Source: Mesorhizobium sp. CU3
GTDB taxonomy: Bacteria; Pseudomonadota; Alphaproteobacteria; Rhizobiales; Rhizobiaceae
Direction: 5' to 3'
Length of the DNA: 64,000 nt
Assembly: GCF_006442965.1 (NCBI RefSeq)
Contig: NZ_VFWX01000006.1
Location: forward strand, 1-64,000
The translations under genes and the position numbers were made by a program. This document shows, piece by piece, positions 47,192-56,046 of the stretch; positions within the stretch are counted from its first letter, which is position 1; the number at the start of each line of letters is the position of its first letter. A model generated the notes under the pieces. It had not been told where the DNA came from. It worked only from the letters and a program-made list of their open reading frames with translations, and ran no database searches.

Positions 47192-48046
47192 TCAATCGCG
47201 CAGCAATTCGTTGATCGAGGTCTTGGAGCGGGTCTTGGCGTCGACGCGCTTGACGATGACGGCGCAGTAGAGGCTGGGGCCGGGCTCGTTGTTGGGAAAA
47301 TTCTTGCCCGGCATCGAGCCTGCGACGACGACCGAATTCGGCGGCACCTCACCATAGAAGACCTCGCCGGTGGCGCGGTCGACGATCTTGGTCGACTGGC
47401 CGATGAAGACGCCCATGCCGAGCACCGATCCCTCGCGCACGATGCAGCCCTCGACCACCTCGGAGCGCGCGCCGATGAAGCAATTGTCCTCGATGATGGT
47501 GGGCCCTGCCTGCATCGGCTCCAGCACGCCGCCGATGCCGACGCCGCCGGACAGATGCACGTTCTTGCCGATCTGCGCGCAGGAGCCGACCGAGGCCCAG
47601 GTGTCGACCATGGTGCCGCTATCGACATAGGCGCCGACATTGACGAAGGACGGCATCAGCACCGCGCCCGGCGCGACATAGGCCGAGCGGCGCACGACCG
47701 AGGACGGCACGGCGCGGAAGCCGGCCTTCTCGAAATCGACGGCGCCCCAGCCGTCGAACTTCGACGGCACCTTGTCCCACCATACGGCTTCGCCCGGCCC
47801 GCCCTTGATGACTTCCATCGGGTTCAGCCGGAATGAGAGCAGCACCGCCTTCTTCAGCCACTGGTTGACATGCCATTTGCCGTCGTCCTGCCGTTCGGCG
47901 ACGCGCACCGTGCCGCGGTCGAGCAGATCGAGCGCCGACTGGATGGCGTCGCGCACTTCGCCGCGGGTCGCGGTCGAGATCGCGTCGCGTTCCTCGAAGG
48001 CCTTCTCGATGGTCTTTTCGAGGCTCGCCAGATCGGGCTTCGACAT
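47192..48046 (-). CDS. dapD: 2,3,4,5-tetrahydropyridine-2,6-dicarboxylate N-succinyltransferase
   Basis: 284 residues, trimeric left-handed beta-helix enzyme of lysine/DAP synthesis. [17 protein letters not shown] and then the hexapeptide repeats ([42 protein letters not shown] in two adjacent segments) are diagnostic. Divergent from the LOG-family gene. Confidence 0.97.
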   Translation of the reverse strand: MSKPDLASLEKTIEKAFEERDAISTATRGEVRDAIQSALDLLDRGTVRVAERQDDGKWHVNQWLKKAVLLSFRLNPMEVIKGGPGEAVWWDKVPSKFDGWGAVDFEKAGFRAVPSSVVRRSAYVAPGAVLMPSFVNVGAYVDSGTMVDTWASVGSCAQIGKNVHLSGGVGIGGVLEPMQAGPTIIEDNCFIGARSEVVEGCIVREGSVLGMGVFIGQSTKIVDRATGEVFYGEVPPNSVVVAGSMPGKNFPNNEPGPSLYCAVIVKRVDAKTRSKTSINELLRD

Positions 48047-48192
48047 GAAATTGCTCCATTACCAAGCTGTTAAGGGCCTGCGCCTTAACCTGTTTAAAAG
48101 TCGCGCGGACCCTATGTTAAGGCTTGTTGGGGGTCAATCGCGCCTGCGTCACGGGACGGCGCATGTAAGGGAATTTGGACGGGGTGGACTCG

Positions 48193-49038
48193 ATGACTCC
48201 CATGGAAAAGGCGGGCTGGACGCCGCTGCCGCATTCGGACGAGGATCTGGAGCGCTCGAAGAGCGTGCCGGACACGCCGCAGACGCGCGCCGAAACCTAC
48301 CGGCTGGCCTGGAACGATCCAGACTTCATGACGCGGCGCGAGCTGCGCGCGGTGCGGCTGCAGCTGGAACTTTTGAAGCCGGAAATGATCCTGGCCGAGC
48401 GCGGCATCCGCTCGACAGTCATCCTGTTCGGCGGCGCCAGGCTGCCTGAGCCGGGCGGCGAAGCCTGGGCGGCCAAGAACGAGACGCAGAAGAAGAACCT
48501 CGAGGCCAACAGCAAATATTATGAGGAGGCGCGCAAGTTCGCCCGCCTCTGCTCGCAGCAATCGGCCACGTCCTACTATCGCGAGTTCGTCGTCGTCACC
48601 GGCGGCGGACCGGGCGTCATGGAAGCGGGCAACCGCGGCGCCGACGATGTCGGCGCGCCGTCGATCGGCCTGAACATCGTCCTGCCGCACGAGCAGGCGC
48701 CCAACGCCTATGTGACGCCGGAGCTATGCTTCAACTTCCACTATTTCGCCATCCGCAAGATGCATTTCGTCATGCGCGCCAAGGCCGTCGCGGTGTTTCC
48801 AGGCGGCTTCGGCACGATGGACGAGTTCTTCGAGACGCTGACGCTGATCCAGACCGGCCGTATGGAGCGCGTTCCGGTCATCCTGTTCGGCAAGGCGTTC
48901 TGGCAAAGGGCGATCGATCTCGATTTCCTCGCCGAGCAGGGCACGATCTCGCCCGGCGACCAGGACATCATCGACTTCGTCGACACCGCCGACGAAGCCT
49001 GGGACATCATCCGCCGCTTCTATAAGTTGGGGGAATAG
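48193..49038 (+). CDS. LOG family (TIGR00730) nucleotide phosphoribohydrolase
   Basis: 281 residues. The LOG motifs are clear: VVTGGGPGVMEAGNRGA and PGGFGTMDEFFETLTL (the P-G-G-x-G-T-x2-E active site). Such enzymes cut cytokinin riboside or other nucleoside monophosphates into base and ribose 5-phosphate. Longer than plant-type LOG owing to an N-terminal extension of about 70 residues. The ATG at 48193 was taken; TTG at 48175 and ATG at 48202 also fit. Confidence 0.87.
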   Translation: MTPMEKAGWTPLPHSDEDLERSKSVPDTPQTRAETYRLAWNDPDFMTRRELRAVRLQLELLKPEMILAERGIRSTVILFGGARLPEPGGEAWAAKNETQKKNLEANSKYYEEARKFARLCSQQSATSYYREFVVVTGGGPGVMEAGNRGADDVGAPSIGLNIVLPHEQAPNAYVTPELCFNFHYFAIRKMHFVMRAKAVAVFPGGFGTMDEFFETLTLIQTGRMERVPVILFGKAFWQRAIDLDFLAEQGTISPGDQDIIDFVDTADEAWDIIRRFYKLGE

Positions 49039-49039
49039 G

Positions 49040-49132
49040 AACTGGGGAACTGGGGAATTGAAGAATTGAAGCAAAAGGACGCCTGGGCCATTCCCCAGTT
49101 CCCCAGTTCCCCAGTTCCCCAGTTCCCCAGTT
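49040..49132. repeat. Octamer repeat array in inverted arrangement
   Basis: AACTGGGG occurs twice at 49040-49055, followed by AATTGAAG twice (49056-49071). After a 21-base spacer, the inverse CCCCAGTT occurs five times in tandem (49093-49132). The two arms can fold into a long GC hairpin. It fills the gap between the convergent LOG and response-regulator genes and may end both; unit number could vary between strains. Confidence 0.85.
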
Positions 49133-49134
49133 CT

Positions 49135-49779
49135 TCAGATCGGCAGCTCTGCCAGCCAGCCGTTCGAGTGCGCGAAACGCACAATCGCCGCGCGCGAATG
49201 CAGCGCGAGCTTTTCCGTCGCCCTGGTGCGGTAGGTTTCGATCGTCTTGATGCTGAGGTTGAGCCGCGAGGAGATTTCCTTGTTGCTGTAGCCGAGCGCG
49301 ACCAGTTGGATGACCGAGCGCTCGCGCTCGCTGAGGCTGCCGGGGTCGCCCTGTATGCCGTTTCGCGGGCTCAGGATGCGCGCGGCGAGCGCCGGATCGA
49401 CATAGTTGCCGCCGGCCAGCACGCAACGTATGGCCTGCAACAGGTCTGTCGCGGTCGCGCGCTTGACCACGAAGCCGCGGCCGCCGGCCGCAAGCACCTG
49501 GCGCAGGCAGCCGGGGTCCTCATGCGCCGTCAACGCAATGCAGCCGAGCCCGGGAAACCTCTGCGCAAGCCGCTCGATCAGCATCACGCCGCTGGCGCCG
49601 GGAAGCGATATATCGATCACGGCGACGTCGGGAAGCGACTGGGCGATGCCTTCAAGAGCCTCGTCGGCGTTCGAGGCCAGCCCGACGATCGTCAGATCGT
49701 CTTCCGCATTGATCATCGCGCCGACGCCCGACAGCAGAATCGGGTGGTCGTCGACCACAAATATCCGCTTGCAGCACAT
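49135..49779 (-). CDS. NarL/FixJ-type response regulator
   Basis: 214 residues. Receiver domain with acidic pair Asp10/Asp11, phospho-acceptor Asp56 (VAVIDISLP) and Lys106; C-terminal LuxR-type HTH (SLSERERSVIQLVALGYSNKEISSRLNLSIKTIETY, about 150-185). GGAGG precedes the start. Partner of the kinase at 50086, 306 bp upstream on the same strand. The octamer array follows its stop. Confidence 0.93.
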   Translation of the reverse strand: MCCKRIFVVDDHPILLSGVGAMINAEDDLTIVGLASNADEALEGIAQSLPDVAVIDISLPGASGVMLIERLAQRFPGLGCIALTAHEDPGCLRQVLAAGGRGFVVKRATATDLLQAIRCVLAGGNYVDPALAARILSPRNGIQGDPGSLSERERSVIQLVALGYSNKEISSRLNLSIKTIETYRTRATEKLALHSRAAIVRFAHSNGWLAELPI

Positions 49780-50085
49780 CTTCAACCTCCATCCCTGAAG
49801 GGCTCTCCATCCGACGATGAAGATCCCTTGCCCTTGATGGTCCAGGCCACTGTCCCGCATGGCGCGGGACACCCGTCTGTCTTCGCTGGCCGCGCCGCGG
49901 CCGCCACAGGGTGGGCGATCCCCCGCCTAACCCATGGCGTCGGACTTTAAGCCCTGACTAATGTCTTGGATGTGCGGCGCTTCACGTAAACCGTGCCGGG
50001 GCCAAAGATATTTGAAAACAGGTGCTTAACATGTGGTGGGGTTTCAGGACGAGATAACGTTCGGCGCGGTGGCCGGCCATTGCCT
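49780..50085. other. Gap between kinase and response regulator
   Basis: 306 bp without a gene. It has an inverted repeat TGTCCCGC-ATGGC-GCGGGACA (49851-49871) in the leader region of the response-regulator gene, possibly a kinase terminator or a regulatory hairpin. An AT-rich stretch near 50000-50040 could hold the regulator's promoter. Confidence 0.55.
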
Positions 50086-50763
50086 TCAGCCGGCCAGAGG
50101 CACGTCCGCATAGACAGTGGTGCCCTTGCCCTTGGCGGTTTCAAGCTTGAGCTGGCCGCCGACCAGCGCCAGGCGCTCCTTCATTCCGGCAAGCCCGAGA
50201 TGGCCGGGCCCGGGCTCGCCCTCGCCGTCGAAGCCGCGGCCGTCATCCTCGATCGTCAGGCGTATGCGGTTGTCGTGGATGTGCGCCGTCACGCTGACGC
50301 GATTCGGCGCGGCGTGCTTGCCGATATTGGTCAGCGCTTCCTGCGCGATTCGGTAGAGCGTCAGCCTGGTCTCTGTGGGCAGCGGGCTCGAAAGCGCTTC
50401 AAGGTCGACATCGCAGGCAATGCCCAGCTGGTCGCACAGCACCGCGGTCAGATCCTCGACCGAGGCGCGCAGGCCGAGGCGATCGAGATCCGCCGGCCGC
50501 AGGTTCCAGGCGGCATCATGCACCCTGCCGCTCAATTGATCGACGAGCTTGGCCGCCCTGGCGAGACGGTCGTCGAGTTCGGCCGAGTCCGCGCGGACGT
50601 TGTGTAGTTCGAGCGCCAGGCTGGCGAGCATCTGGCCGAGATCGTCATGCAACTCGCGCGACAGCCGCAGGCGCTGTTCCTCCTGAACCGCGATCAGGCG
50701 CCGGGCCAACCTTTGCCGGGCTGTCGAGCCGTCACTTCCGCCTGCCTCGTTTCCAGCCTGCAT
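50086..50763 (-). CDS. Soluble sensor histidine kinase, HisKA_3 type
   Basis: 225 residues, with no membrane segment and no obvious sensor domain. Phospho-His is His39 (LSRELHDDLGQMLASLALEL); the ATPase part has AQEALTNIGKHA, EDDGRGFDGEG and GLAGMKERLALVGG. NarX/DegS-like kinases of this size usually depend on another protein or a cytosolic signal. Together with 49135 it forms a two-component system. The start at 50763 has AAGGA upstream. Confidence 0.9.
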   Translation of the reverse strand: MQAGNEAGGSDGSTARQRLARRLIAVQEEQRLRLSRELHDDLGQMLASLALELHNVRADSAELDDRLARAAKLVDQLSGRVHDAAWNLRPADLDRLGLRASVEDLTAVLCDQLGIACDVDLEALSSPLPTETRLTLYRIAQEALTNIGKHAAPNRVSVTAHIHDNRIRLTIEDDGRGFDGEGEPGPGHLGLAGMKERLALVGGQLKLETAKGKGTTVYADVPLAG

Positions 50764-51052
50764 CGATCCTTCTCTTGTTTCTTGCCCCCGCAAATGTCCC
50801 CCGCATATGCACGGGTAGGAGAGAAAAGGCATGAGCATCTGTTGCCTTACGCAATATACACGCGACCGGCGCCTGAGGTCTGTCAGTTTTTTCCCGATCA
50901 CGCCGACTTTACCTGACAAGGGCATCGGCAGAAATACCGACACAACCTGCCGTTCAGCCCGAATAGTTGCAACCTCTTTCTCAGCGCATCCTTCAAGCGT
51001 CCTCCCGGTCATCTTGTGCTTGCCGGGATCAACGCAAACCAAGGAGAACGTC

Positions 51053-51469
51053 ATGAAGAAGATCATTCTGGCCGCGGCAGTCCTGGCGGCCCTTACCGGT
51101 TCGGCGGGCGCCGTGTCGATCGGCAGCGGCAACGGCAACGGTAACGGCAATGTCGGCGTCGGCAACGGCAACGGCAACGGCAATGCCAACACCGGCGCCT
51201 TCAACGGCAACTTCAACGGCAACGGCAATTTCGGCATCGGCAACGGCAATGGCAACGGCAACGCCAATATGGGCGCCTTCAACGGCAACTATAACGGCAA
51301 CCTCAACGCCGGCTTCGGCAACGGCAATGCCAACGGCAACGGCAATTTCGGCCTCGGCAACGGCAACCTGAACGGCAACGGGAACTGGGGCGCCGGGAAC
51401 GGCAATGTCAACGGCAACGGCAACGCCGGCATCGGCAACGGCAACGGAAACGGAAACGCGAACCACTAG
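51053..51469 (+). CDS. Secreted Gly-Asn repeat protein 1
   Basis: 138 residues. Clean signal peptide MKKIILAAAVLAALTGSAGA, then about 118 residues that are nearly all Gly and Asn with single hydrophobic or aromatic insertions: units such as GNGNANTGAFNGNFNGNGNF and GNGNANMGAFNGNYNGN recur about every 24 residues. AAGGAG before the ATG. Reminiscent of N-x-G-x-x-N-type (MPTR/pentapeptide_2) repeats, but I cannot assign a family. It is probably extracellular, forming a repetitive beta structure. Confidence 0.85.
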   Translation: MKKIILAAAVLAALTGSAGAVSIGSGNGNGNGNVGVGNGNGNGNANTGAFNGNFNGNGNFGIGNGNGNGNANMGAFNGNYNGNLNAGFGNGNANGNGNFGLGNGNLNGNGNWGAGNGNVNGNGNAGIGNGNGNGNANH

Positions 51470-51640
51470 CGTCGCCAACCGCCGGCGTCGCCAGGCCTCG
51501 GTTTGGCAACGTCGGCGCTTCTGGGACCGCCACGCCAAGCGCCCGTCCCCCGCGCAAGGCTATCGCGACATGTCGCCGGCGGTCCCAGTCCTTTTCAAGC
51601 AAAGCCCTTTTCGAGCACGAGCCATGGAAGGAGTTCGCAT

Positions 51641-52099
51641 ATGAAATCGCATGTCACAGCGGCCTTGTGCCTAGCACTGTTGGGCGTGACCGCGGCGAAA
51701 GCCGACACCGCGACCGGCAGCCAGGCCTTCAGCATGTCGCGCGTCCAGCAAGCTACCGGCCAGTATGGCCAGCAGATCGGCTCGAATGTCAGGAGCATGA
51801 ACCCGCTTGGCTTCGCGGGTAACGGCAATATCGGCTACAAGAACACAGGCAGCGGCAATATCGGCGCCTTCAACAGCGGCACCGGCAATGTCGGCGCCTT
51901 CAACGGCAACGACAACACGTCCTCGACGAGCGGCAACGGTAACATCGGCGCGCTCAACGGCAACGGCAACACCGGCCAATATAACGGTAACGGCAACATT
52001 GGCGCCGGCAACGGCAACTTCAATGGCGGGTCGTTCAACGGCAACGGCAATGTCGGCGCCTTCAACGGCAACGGCAATGGCCTGGGAAATCACCGATGA
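51641..52099 (+). CDS. Secreted Gly-Asn repeat protein 2
   Basis: 152 residues. Signal peptide MKSHVTAALCLALLGVTAAKA, a 45-residue non-repetitive stretch (SRVQQATGQYGQQIGSNVRS), then repeats of about ten residues: GNGNIGALNG, NGNTGQYNG, NGNIGAGNGNFNG, NGNVGAFNG. GGAAGGAG before the ATG. Same orientation as repeat protein 1, 171 bp downstream; overlaps protein 3 by ATGA. Confidence 0.85.
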   Translation: MKSHVTAALCLALLGVTAAKADTATGSQAFSMSRVQQATGQYGQQIGSNVRSMNPLGFAGNGNIGYKNTGSGNIGAFNSGTGNVGAFNGNDNTSSTSGNGNIGALNGNGNTGQYNGNGNIGAGNGNFNGGSFNGNGNVGAFNGNGNGLGNHR

Positions 52100-52566
52100 C
52101 CAGTCCCCGCCCAATTGCTTGCGTCAGGCGCGGCGACCGTCGAATGAGAGAGGGGCTGTTTGGCGGCCTCGCGATCGGCGCCCTGCTTGCCGCGAACATG
52201 GTCGCCGCGGGATCGGCACTGGAACGGATCGCCGATCCTCCGATCGGTCGGCACGACGGCAATCCCATCGCCGGCGCCGTCCTTGCCGCGAACTTCAACG
52301 GCAATGGCAACAGCGGCAATTTCAATGGCAACGGCAATTCCGGCAGTTTCAACGGCAATGGCAACAGCGGCAGCTTCAACGGCAACGGCAACGCCGGTAA
52401 TTTCAACGGCAATGCGAACTGCGGCAACGGCTTCGGCAATGGCTATTCGTCGGACGGCAACGGCAATGGAAAAGGCCAGACGGACGTTCCGGCCTGGTGC
52501 CGGTATCTGAAGGATCTCAACAGCCGCTTGGGGTTGCCGCCGGGCACGATCCCGGATTTCGATTAG
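52096..52566 (+). CDS. Secreted Gly-Asn repeat protein 3 with unique C-terminus
   Basis: 156 residues from the overlapping ATGA, or 140 from an ATG at 52144 that gives a tidier signal peptide (MREGLFGGLAIGALLAANMV). The middle holds four or five NFNGNGNSG-type units. The end is different: an isolated Cys (NANCGNGF), then a non-repeat segment with a second Cys (VPAWCRYLKDLNSRLGLPPG). That segment may anchor or cap the polymer. Confidence 0.82.
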   Translation: MTSPRPIACVRRGDRRMREGLFGGLAIGALLAANMVAAGSALERIADPPIGRHDGNPIAGAVLAANFNGNGNSGNFNGNGNSGSFNGNGNSGSFNGNGNAGNFNGNANCGNGFGNGYSSDGNGNGKGQTDVPAWCRYLKDLNSRLGLPPGTIPDFD

Positions 52567-52623
52567 AGTGGTTCGCGAACGGTCTGGGCGGCTTTCTGCC
52601 CGGAATTGCGTCGAACAAAGAGG
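52564..52623 (+). repeat. Degraded relative of palindromic element A
   Basis: GGAATTGCGTCGAACAAAGAG and a preceding TAGAGTGGTTCGC match parts of the 62216 copy with losses elsewhere. It fills the gap between repeat protein 3 and the pyrimidine nucleotidase gene. Confidence 0.5.
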
Positions 52624-52650
52624 TCGTGTGCCTGCAATCCCGAGTTGGGC

Positions 52651-53358
52651 TCAGGCCACCACCTCGACGATCGCCGTCAGGAAGCCGGCGAGATCGTCGG
52701 TGACGAAATCGACGTCGTCCTCGTTCGCCGGATCGCGCTCCCATATCTCGGAGAAGGTCGGTTCGAAATTGCGCGGCACCACCAGCACCGTCGTCATGCC
52801 GAGCGACTTCGGCACTTCGAGGTTGCGCGCCAGATCCTCGAACATCACCGCATTGTGGCCGGTGACGGAATGCAGCGCGGCGAAGCGTTCATAGGTTTGC
52901 CGCGCCGGCTTGGGGTTCAGCCCAGCCGCGACGATGTCGAAGATGTCGTCGAAATGGTCGAGTATGCCGAGCTGGCGCGCCGTGCGTTCGGCATGCTTGC
53001 GGTCGCCATTGGTGAAGATGAACTTGCGGCCGGGAAGCTGGCGGATGGCGGCGCCCAGCACCGGATCGGGCACCAGCCAGGAATAGTCGATGTCGTGCAC
53101 CTTCTCGAGGAAATCGTCGGGGTCGATGTTGTGGCGCGTGATCAGCCCGTTCAGCGTCGTGCCGTATTCCAAATAGAGTTCCTTCTGCAGCTTGCGCGCA
53201 TCCTCGCGCGACAGCGTCAGCAGCTCGCCGACATAGGCGGTCATCTTCACATCGATCTGTGCGAACAGATTGGAGTGATGCGGATAGAGCGTGTTGTCGA
53301 GGTCGAACACCCAGTCCGTGACGTGGGCGAAGCGGGCGGGGTCGGGCGTCGTTGTCAT
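52651..53358 (-). CDS. HAD-family pyrimidine 5'-nucleotidase
   Basis: 235 residues. HAD motif I WVFDLDNTLYPHHSNLF with nucleophile Asp; motif II FTNGDRKHA; motif III Lys (LNPKPARQTYE); motif IV FEDLARNLEVPKSLGM. The subfamily is the SDT1/PHM8-like pyrimidine nucleotidases that dephosphorylate UMP and CMP. The start at 53358 (MTTTPDPARF) is preferred to 53397. Confidence 0.9.
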   Translation of the reverse strand: MTTTPDPARFAHVTDWVFDLDNTLYPHHSNLFAQIDVKMTAYVGELLTLSREDARKLQKELYLEYGTTLNGLITRHNIDPDDFLEKVHDIDYSWLVPDPVLGAAIRQLPGRKFIFTNGDRKHAERTARQLGILDHFDDIFDIVAAGLNPKPARQTYERFAALHSVTGHNAVMFEDLARNLEVPKSLGMTTVLVVPRNFEPTFSEIWERDPANEDDVDFVTDDLAGFLTAIVEVVA

Positions 53359-53508
53359 GATTTTCTTATGGCATGCCGGCGCCGGAGTTATCCACAACTT
53401 ATGCGGGTCACGAAGTGTGAAAATGGCGTCTCACTTCAAATTTTAAACGTCTCGGAAAGGTCGCCTTTAACGCTTGCTGGCACACAAGCTCTCCGTTGGG
53501 AGCAAGTG

Positions 53509-54270
53509 ATGAGTCGGATACTTCTGAAGTCCGCGGCCGTGGCGTTCGCTTCGGTTGCAATCTCACTTTTGTTGACGCTGATTGTGGTTCCTTCGCTGGG
53601 CTTTCCGATCGGTCGTACCGTCTGGCTGACATCGACCCTTTGCCCGTTGATGCTTGCCTGGGCCGCCAGCGCCGGCACCGTCTGGCAGGGCGAGCGCCTG
53701 CAGAATGCGCATCGCGAGCTGGCTCGCGCTCATGCCCAACTGGCCGCCGCCCACAGGCGCCTGTCGGAGAAGGCGAGCCGCGACGACATGACCGGCATGC
53801 TCAACCGCGAGACCTTCTTCGCCGCGCTTGACGGCTCGCGCCGCAAAAGCGACCGCGGCGCGCTGCTGATCATCGACGCCGACCACTTCAAGAAGATCAA
53901 CGACAATTTCGGTCACCTGACCGGCGACGAAGCGCTGCTCTTGATCGCCGGCGCCATCGAACGCGGCATCCGCAGCGGCGACGTGCTCGGCCGCATCGGC
54001 GGCGAGGAGTTCGGGGCTTTCCTGGTCGGCGCCACCGAGGTCGAAGCAAAGCATGTCGCCGAACGCATCCGTCGCGAGGTCGAGCTGATACGCTTCCGCC
54101 CCGTCGATGAGCGCACCGTCCCGCTCACCGTTTCCATCGGCGGCATCACCTGCACCGAGAGCGCTACCGTATCGGAGTTGATGCGCGCCGCCGACCGCAG
54201 GCTCTACGAGGCCAAGCATCGCGGCCGCAACGTCTCGATCCTCGATCGCGACATCTCGGAAGCGGCCTGA
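53509..54270 (+). CDS. Membrane-anchored diguanylate cyclase
   Basis: 253 residues. Two N-terminal membrane helices (about 8-32 and 38-58), a short coiled coil (LQNAHRELARAHAQLAAAHR) and an intact GGDEF domain: DADHFKKINDNFGHLTGDE, then RIGGEEF at 162-168. An RxxD inhibitory site (Arg155-Asp158) lies five residues before GGEEF, so product inhibition is expected. Makes c-di-GMP. Contrast the degenerate GADEF protein at 3107. Confidence 0.93.
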   Translation: MSRILLKSAAVAFASVAISLLLTLIVVPSLGFPIGRTVWLTSTLCPLMLAWAASAGTVWQGERLQNAHRELARAHAQLAAAHRRLSEKASRDDMTGMLNRETFFAALDGSRRKSDRGALLIIDADHFKKINDNFGHLTGDEALLLIAGAIERGIRSGDVLGRIGGEEFGAFLVGATEVEAKHVAERIRREVELIRFRPVDERTVPLTVSIGGITCTESATVSELMRAADRRLYEAKHRGRNVSILDRDISEAA

Positions 54271-54451
54271 CGCTTGCCTGCAACCTCGGCGCGGTAGCAA
54301 AGTCCTAACCACGTCCATATTCAACCGTGCTAAACTTACCCGTGTAACGGGGTTTTCATTTAGTTTTGGCACGGATTTGGCCTGCTCGTCGGCATGTGTG
54401 CCGCTCAGGAACGGCATGCGTGGATCGAGGCCCCCTATCGAGAGACGTGTC

Positions 54452-54610
54452 ATGAGCAATTTCATAAGAAACCTGTCGCGCCGCACGATCGTGCAGGCGC
54501 TGATCGCGCTGCCGGCGCTGTCGCTGTTTCGCAACCAGCCGGCGATCGTCGACGCTGACGAAATCGTCGAGATCAATGGCTGGATCCTGCGGCGGAGCGA
54601 CCTCGCATGA
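54452..54610 (+). CDS. Small twin-arginine signal protein coupled to GMC oxidoreductase
   Basis: 52 residues. MSNFIRNLSRRTIVQALIAL has a twin-arginine motif (S-R-R-T-I) and hydrophobic core, followed by ALSLFRNQPAIVDADEIVEINGWILRRSDLA. Its last codon overlaps the GMC start (ATGA). It looks like a Tat-exported hitchhiker partner for the flavoprotein, which has no export signal of its own. I do not know a named family. Confidence 0.72.
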   Translation: MSNFIRNLSRRTIVQALIALPALSLFRNQPAIVDADEIVEINGWILRRSDLA

Positions 54611-56046
54611 TCTTCGACAGCTACGAAGCCTATAAGCAAGCTGGCTTCAAACCGAAGGTTTGCATTCTCGGTTCCGGCCCGGCCGGCACCACCATCGCCA
54701 GGAAGCTCGGCGCCGTCGGCATACCGGTGGTCGTGCTCGAGGCCGGTTCGCGCGAATTCAGCGACGAGTCGCAGGATTTCTACCGCGGCAAGACGGTCGG
54801 CGATTTCTACTTCGACCTCGACATCACCAGGCTGCGCTTCATGGGCGGTTCGTCCAACCATTGGGCCGGCTGGTGCCGCGTTCTCGACAAGCAGGATTTC
54901 GACCCCAAGGCCTGGGCGCCGGACACCGGCTGGCCGATCAGCCGCGCCGATATCGAACCCTATCTCGGCGAAGTCCACGATATATTGGAGCTTCCGGACT
55001 TCCGTCCGGATGTGCCGGTTTCGGACGACATACGCTGGGTGCAGCTGATCAAGAGCCCGGCCGTGCGCTTCGGCGAGAAATATGCCGACGAGCTCGACGC
55101 CAGCAAGAACATCGCCGTCGTGCTCAACACCTATGCGACCGAGCTCGCCGGCGACGGCAAGCGCGTCACCGGCGCGAAACTGTGGTCGAACGGACAGGAC
55201 GCCGGCACCTTCATCGCGGATTACTTCATCACCTGCACAGGCGGGCTGGAGAATTCGCGGCTGCTTTTATGGTCGAACCAGCGCTCGAATGGTGGCGTCG
55301 TGCCGAATGCGGCAGCACTTGGCCGTTACTGGATGGAGCACCCGACCTTCGAGGGCGGCAACGCCATCCTCGCCAACTACTCCGAGTTCGAGGTCGACGG
55401 TTCCAACGAAGCCTTCTTCTCGCCGACGCTGGCCGCGATGGAGCGGCTGCAGATCATGAATTTCGGCATCCGCCTGATCGAGTCGCCCTATCCGAACGTC
55501 AAGAAGCTGATCGCCGATCTGGCCTGCACGGCGCCGGACATGGCGGAGTGGATGTCCTCGAAGCTCGACCAGAAGCTGCGCTGCGCCGCCCAGCTCTACG
55601 TCGCCTGGGAACAGGCGCCGCTCGCCTCCAACCAGATCGAATTGTCCAAGACCGATGTCGACCATGCCGGCGTGCCGCGCATCGAATTGCATTGGAAGAA
55701 ATCGCCGCTCGAGCGCCGCACGCTGCTCGAAGGCCTGAGGTTGTTCGGCACGACGATGGCGCAGAAGAATCTCGGCCGCGTGCGCATAGATGACTGGATC
55801 AGCAATGGCAGCGACTATCCGACCAACGAGGAGACGGCCGGCCATCATCACATGGGCGGCACCCGCATGGGCACCGATGTCTTGAAGAGCGTCGTCGACG
55901 CCAATTGCAAGGTGCACGGCATGGACAATCTCTATATCGGCGGCTCATCGGTCTTCTGCACCTCCGGCCAGTGCAATCCGACCACGACCATCACAGCGCT
56001 TGCCTGCCGCCTGGGCGACCACCTGAGCAAGGTGATTTCCGTCTGA
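54607..56046 (+). CDS. GMC-family FAD-dependent oxidoreductase
   Basis: 479 residues. FAD-binding VCILGSGPAGTTIARKLG (about 18-35) with VVLEAG at the strand 2 end, RFMGGSSNHWAGWC (GMC loop), CTGGLENSRLLLWS and C-terminal HHMGGTRMG...NLYIGGSSVFCTSGQCNPTTTITAL split over two segments. The His in HHMGG is the catalytic base. Resembles sugar/gluconate dehydrogenase large subunits; substrate unknown. No signal peptide, which fits Tat export with the 52-residue partner. Confidence 0.88.
   Translation: MIFDSYEAYKQAGFKPKVCILGSGPAGTTIARKLGAVGIPVVVLEAGSREFSDESQDFYRGKTVGDFYFDLDITRLRFMGGSSNHWAGWCRVLDKQDFDPKAWAPDTGWPISRADIEPYLGEVHDILELPDFRPDVPVSDDIRWVQLIKSPAVRFGEKYADELDASKNIAVVLNTYATELAGDGKRVTGAKLWSNGQDAGTFIADYFITCTGGLENSRLLLWSNQRSNGGVVPNAAALGRYWMEHPTFEGGNAILANYSEFEVDGSNEAFFSPTLAAMERLQIMNFGIRLIESPYPNVKKLIADLACTAPDMAEWMSSKLDQKLRCAAQLYVAWEQAPLASNQIELSKTDVDHAGVPRIELHWKKSPLERRTLLEGLRLFGTTMAQKNLGRVRIDDWISNGSDYPTNEETAGHHHMGGTRMGTDVLKSVVDANCKVHGMDNLYIGGSSVFCTSGQCNPTTTITALACRLGDHLSKVISV

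Noticed and set aside
49093..49132. Five CCCCAGTT units as a CRISPR-like array
   Set aside because: Units are contiguous with no spacers; simple tandem repeat.
51100..52450. Dense short DNA repeats resembling a CRISPR or satellite array
   Set aside because: Repeats stay in frame inside three genes with signal peptides, unit length varies, and there are no unique spacers of constant size; they reflect the Gly-Asn protein repeats.
52606..53508. N-terminal extension of the diguanylate cyclase
   Set aside because: It is antisense to the pyrimidine nucleotidase gene; the proper start with membrane helix is at 53509.
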